Source: Antedon bifida (lineage: Eukaryota > Echinodermata > Crinoidea > Comatulida > Antedonidae). From it: a DNA stretch of 64,000 nt. The translations under genes and the position numbers were made by a program. Within the stretch, counting starts at the first letter, position 1; every line of letters begins with the position of its first letter. This document shows, one piece after another, positions 59,947 through 64,000 of the stretch. The stretch covers positions 992,001 through 1,056,000 of the forward strand of contig OY727096.1 in the NCBI GenBank assembly GCA_963402885.1, given 5' to 3'. The notes beneath the pieces are model-generated. The model was not told the DNA's origin. It was given only the letters and a program-made list of their open reading frames with translations, and ran no database searches.

Positions 59947-60807
59947 ATGGGTTTAAATATTACTGAAGAAACATGGATTTTGTACAAAATTGGATGTGGT
60001 GTTGCTACAATTGGCCTGATTGCTAATGTTGTTGATCTTTGCGTAATTCTTAAATTGTCGTCTCTTCGCAAGAGCACACGATTACTCATATTCAACCAAT
60101 CAGTGGCTGACTCTCTTGGATGTTTAACTTTTTTGATCCAATGTTTACTCTTTGATATCAATTTAGATTTGTTCTGTGTTATGTTTAGCGTGTTGTTAAT
60201 GTTTGCTGAAATTTCTTCATTTAACTTAGCAGTCATATCGATAGAACGTTACTTAGCGATATTTAAACCTCACTGGTTTAAGAATAGATATAAAGAGAAA
60301 CATGCATACATTGTAATATTTTGCATGTGGCCTGTCGGAATTTTTGTTCATCCAGATAAGCTATTTTTGCAGGAAGGAAATCAATTTGCTTTTTACTGTG
60401 GAACACAAGAAGGTTATGAAATCTTTCCATACATTAACGTACTGCTTTCATTCGTGATATTTTCATTTACCATTTGCACCATAATTGTTGTATATTCAAG
60501 TATCTTCTACAAACTCTGTAAACAGCGACGATTAGTTTCAACTCAACCGGCATCATCTACCACACCATCTCTTCATCTTAAAACTCTCAAAGTATTTTTT
60601 GCTATAAGTTCTGCTTACATCATCAATTGGATTCCTTTTTTTGTCATTTTTCCGATATATCATTTCACAAGCAATGATTTTGGTTTTCAAGTTGTTGTTT
60701 TCAGTTTGATCTTTCTCATTTCCAATTTCATTGTTAATCCTTTTCTTTATACGATATTTATGCCACAGTTCCTTCTCCACTTGCGTAAACTTTTTTGTGC
60801 AAATTAA
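59947..60807 (+). CDS. Rhodopsin-class orphan GPCR, copy 1
   Basis: A single-exon frame of 286 residues from ATG at 59947. It has seven hydrophobic segments: TM1 with the conserved ANVV, TM2 with NQSVADSLG (Asp2.50), TM3 ending IERYLAIF (ERY in place of DRY), TM6 with INWIPFF, TM7 with NPFLY. A cysteine before TM3 (DLFCVMF) and one in the second extracellular loop (FYCGTQEG) can form the usual disulfide. The N terminus is only about 12 residues and has one N-glycosylation site (NIT). Ligand unknown. Upstream in-frame residues lack a good start, and the conserved paralogue begins at this ATG. Confidence 0.9.
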   Translation: MGLNITEETWILYKIGCGVATIGLIANVVDLCVILKLSSLRKSTRLLIFNQSVADSLGCLTFLIQCLLFDINLDLFCVMFSVLLMFAEISSFNLAVISIERYLAIFKPHWFKNRYKEKHAYIVIFCMWPVGIFVHPDKLFLQEGNQFAFYCGTQEGYEIFPYINVLLSFVIFSFTICTIIVVYSSIFYKLCKQRRLVSTQPASSTTPSLHLKTLKVFFAISSAYIINWIPFFVIFPIYHFTSNDFGFQVVVFSLIFLISNFIVNPFLYTIFMPQFLLHLRKLFCAN

Positions 60808-62290
60808 TTTGAAATGTAGAATTTTATATATAACTACTAAATACGTATTCACTGAATTTTTGTGTAAATTAATGCATTCCCAGCATGCATTAATCACATA
60901 CCTATATATCTATGATATACTAAAGTGGTCACGTCTATTAATAATCCTACTGCAGTTGATGCAGTATTCTATGCTTGCTAAATAATTGTATAATAGGTTA
61001 AGTAAAAGCAGCATGGTAGTTACTGCAGTAAACTGCAGTAGAATAATGTTGTCATGGTCCTTATTAGTGATCCTCTTTTCTCCATGGCCAATGAAAGGGA
61101 CTTGTTGACTTTCTTTTGAATCGGTTGAGAATAAATATAATTCAAGATTTCTTTTGTATTCTAAAATGTAGATTTCCAAGATGGAGGTAATTAGATTTTA
61201 ACAGCTTAAAATCAACAAATCAATTTAAGTCATTATGCATTTATCTAAATTGAAAAGCAATTTGTTGTGCTAATAAGTTCCACATTAAGTCATCATTTCT
61301 AAGTTCTCATTTCTAATATATTTTTATATGGTATAGTTTATTCCATTCTGTAAGGGACGAGTTTCCCGCTGTTGAATGAGTTTGAATAAAATAAAAATAA
61401 ATAAAAATAAAATAAATAAAATAATACAAGTGTGTTTCTGTAAAACAGGTTAGAAGACACACTGGTATATGCAAAGTTGATGTCACCTACTGTAGCCTAG
61501 CTTCTAGACGGATTTGGCTTAAAATATTATAAAGGAAAACATCTTGGCACGTACAAATGCCATGTCATAACTATACTTCAGCTGGAACTAGTTTTTGAGA
61601 AAAAATATAAATAGCTGTTGGTGGTACTGGTCCCTCTCTATGGTGGAACTCTTTTTAAATTGTGATTGTGTTGTGTGACAGTCTAGTTCTGATAAGTCGT
61701 CTTTTAATTGGTATTTTAGTGAAGTAAAGCTCTGTCTACACTATCAAACTATTTTGAGAAAAAAAGTGTGATGTGCCCAAATATGGTAGTGATATGACAT
61801 CATCATGTCCATATAGTTAAGACCAGTTAAAAAGTTAATGCCCTTACTGCAGGTCATCAATATCTAAAGTACTAACCTCAGATACATTATATACCCTTTA
61901 TCAAGAAATGTATCTTTTTTCGAAGTTAGATTTAAATACTACTTCTGCCAACTTTATTTCAACAACACAATTTAAAAATATTTGCTTGCGAAAAGACTTT
62001 AACTTTGTTAACTCAATAATAATGAAATTGAAAAAGACAAGGTCTAGTGTTTCCTAATGTTGTTTTTAAAATGTGAATGGTGAAAGCAATTGAGTAATTT
62101 TCTTAATTTACTTGGCAATGGCAATGCTTAAATTAAATAACTACTTTAAATACAAAAATTGTCTAATTGAATTCCACTAAGTGTGTTTTTAGCGCCACTA
62201 TATCCCAGCTTCAGTATCTACCAGTCTTAGAAATCTAAGTCTACTGTAACAATCGGTTATCCAAACTTAAGAAACGGAAACATTTAGCAA
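60808..62290. other. Spacer between GPCR copies
   Basis: Holds a small TACTGCAGT-ended element (60944-61046), a LINE/SINE-like tail (61355-61430: GAGTTTCCCGCTGTTGAATG, then AAATAAAATAAATA), and a partial AGCTCTGTCTACACTAT element at 61727-61815. No coding sequence besides the upstream duplicate region of copy 2. Confidence 0.5.
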
Positions 62291-62297
62291 ACTAAAA

Positions 62298-63158
62298 ATG
62301 GGTTTAAATATTACTGAAGAAACGTGGATTTTGTACAAAATTGGATGTGGTGTTGCTACAATTGGCCTGATCGCTAATGTTGTAGTTCTTTGCGTAATTC
62401 TTAAATTGTCATCTGTTCGCAAGAGCACACGTTTACTCATATTCAACCAATCGATGGCTGACTCACTTGGATGTTTAAGTTTTTTTATTATATTTTTACT
62501 ATTTGATATCAATTTAGATTTGTTCTGCGTTATGTTAAGCGTGTTACTGATAATATCTGAAATTTCTTCATTTAACTTAGCAGTCATATCGATAGAACGT
62601 TACTTAGCGATATTTAAACCTCACTGGTTTAAGAATAAATATAAACAGAAACATGCATACATTGTAATATTTTGCATGTGGCCTGTTGGAATATTTGTTC
62701 ATCCACAAATGATATTTTTGAAAGAAGGAGATCTATTTGCTTTTTACTGTGGAACACAAGAAGGTTATGAAGTGTTATCTTACATAAGCCTACCGCTTTC
62801 TTTCGTGGTATTTTTATTTACTACATGTACCATAACATTTGTATATTTGAGTATTTTGTACAAACTCCGTAAACAGCAAAGATTAGTTTCAACTCAACCG
62901 GCATCTTCTAAAACACCATCTCTTCATCTTAAAACTCTCAAAGTATTTTTTGCTATAAGTTCTGCTTACATTATCAATTGGTTTCCTTTTTTTGTCCTTT
63001 TTCTGATATATCGTCTCACGAGCAATGATTTTGGTTTTCAAGTTGTTGTTTTCTGTTTGATCTTTTTCCTTACCAGTTTCACCGTTAATCCTTTTCTTTA
63101 TACGATATTTATGCCACAGTTCCTTCTCCACTTGCGTAAACTGTTCAGAATTATTTGA
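62298..63158 (+). CDS. Rhodopsin-class orphan GPCR, copy 2
   Basis: 286 residues, the same length as copy 1 and alignable without gaps. The conserved elements are kept: ANVV, NQSMADSLG, IERYLAIF, INWFPFF, NPFLY, and both disulfide cysteines. Differences concentrate in TM2/TM3 and in the second extracellular loop to TM5 (for example LQEGNQF to LKEGDLF), the parts that usually shape ligand binding. The pair therefore looks like a recent tandem duplication with functional divergence. Confidence 0.9.
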   Translation: MGLNITEETWILYKIGCGVATIGLIANVVVLCVILKLSSVRKSTRLLIFNQSMADSLGCLSFFIIFLLFDINLDLFCVMLSVLLIISEISSFNLAVISIERYLAIFKPHWFKNKYKQKHAYIVIFCMWPVGIFVHPQMIFLKEGDLFAFYCGTQEGYEVLSYISLPLSFVVFLFTTCTITFVYLSILYKLRKQQRLVSTQPASSKTPSLHLKTLKVFFAISSAYIINWFPFFVLFLIYRLTSNDFGFQVVVFCLIFFLTSFTVNPFLYTIFMPQFLLHLRKLFRII

Positions 63159-63316
63159 AATGTAGAATTTAATATTTTCCTAAGTATGTATTCACTGAAT
63201 TTTGTGTAAATTAATGCATTCCCAGCATGCATTACTCACATCTACATACTTATACATCCACGGTATACTTGATAACTAAAGTGATGTCAACATTGCACTA
63301 ACTATTATGTTTTACT

Positions 63317-63640
63317 ATGGGTTATAATATTTCAGAGCAGACTTGGATTGTGATGGAGATGTTGTATTTCTTCTGTTGGCCTAGTTGTTAATGTTGTAGT
63401 TCTTTGCATAATTCTTAAATTGTCGTCTTTTCGCAAGAGCACACGATTACTCATATTCGACCAATCGGTGGCTGATTCACTTGGATGTTTAACTTTTTTG
63501 ATCCAATTTTTAGTACTTGATAATTTAGATGTCTTCTGCGTTATGCTAAGTGTGATAATGATGATAGCTGAAATTTCTTAATTTAACTTGGCTTTTATAT
63601 CAATAGAGCGTTACTTAGCGATATTTAAACCTCATGTTAC
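63317..63640 (+). pseudogene. Third GPCR copy, broken and truncated
   Basis: Starts with ATGGGTTATAATATTTCAG, similar to the other two. A deletion of about nine bases with a frame change occurs in TM1, and a TAA appears in the TM3 region (GAAATTTCTTAATTTAAC where the others read GAAATTTCTTCATTTAAC). Similarity stops after ATATTTAAACCTCA, and tandem repeats follow. It lacks TM4-TM7. Confidence 0.85.
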
Positions 63641-64000
63641 ATTAAGACTGTACACTTACTGTGTTGCTTAGTTCCTAAATTGCTTAGGTCAGTATACAAT
63701 ATGTTAAGACTGTACACTTACTATGTTGCTTAGTTCCTAAATTGCTTAGGTCAGCATATAGCATATCACCCTTGTGATCCTTGCTTTTGACATCTATAGC
63801 GTGTTACTTTACTTGGCGCTTAAGCGGTGGACTTGTGAACATGTACTTGTGAACATGTACTTTTTACATCTATAGCGTTTTTCTTTACTTGCCGCTTAAG
63901 CAGTGGACTTGTGAACATGTACTTGTGAACATGTACTTTTTACATCTATAGCGTTTTTCTTTACTTGCCGCTTAAGCAGTGGACTTGTGAACATGTACTT
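63640..64000. repeat. Two tandem repeat families at the window end
   Basis: A roughly 73-bp unit (TTAAGACTGTACACTTACT... TTGCTTAGGTCAG) occurs twice at 63640-63775. A roughly 76-bp unit (ACTTGTGAACATGTACTT... TCTATAGCGTTTTTCTTTAC) occurs about 2.6 times from 63790 and runs off the end. It contains a short internal repeat of ACTTGTGAACATGT. Confidence 0.85.

Overview
This is an AT-rich, intron-rich animal genome segment using the standard code. The gene set (Ral GTPase, PDCL3, a PHF20-type chromatin reader, rhodopsin-class GPCRs), the heavy load of short inverted-repeat elements and the tRNA-derived SINEs suggest a marine invertebrate deuterostome (echinoderm or hemichordate-like). That placement is inference from gene content only.

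Layout, left to right. 1-5130: repeats, no supported gene. 5157-12783 (+): a ten-exon gene whose exons join in frame into a 415-residue protein with two N-terminal death-effector-like folds, a linker of tandemly duplicated 16-residue exons, and a C-terminal CD225/dispanin (IFITM-type) membrane domain. One of its introns carries a 2.4-kb nest of inverted-repeat elements packed with a 21-bp repeat. 13-20 kb: transposon relics and a partial duplication of that gene (16.7-18.3 kb), including one identical 165-bp exon. 24.1-25.9 kb (+): complete Ral GTPase. 29.5-32.9 kb (+): complete PDCL3. 34.3-39.3 kb (-): two intronless genes resembling only the SAP-domain region of the Fanconi nuclease FAN1. 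One has a single nonsense codon. The other is split by a retroelement flanked by a 4-bp target duplication, and its 14-residue-repeat tail is stranded on the far side. 42.5-59.1 kb (+): a PHF20/PHF20L1-type gene (double Tudor, C2H2 finger, start of a PHD finger) that also holds two large phase-compatible terminal exons, each ending in a BEN domain. 59.9-63.6 kb (+): two intact GPCR genes and one broken copy, apparently inside the PHF20-type intron that splits the PHD finger; the remaining PHF20 exons should lie beyond the window.

The most unusual items are the death-fold/CD225 fusion, the Tudor-BEN alternative architecture, and the kappaB-bearing FAN1-SAP-only gene pair. All exon joins are read from splice signals and codon phase; no transcript data were available.
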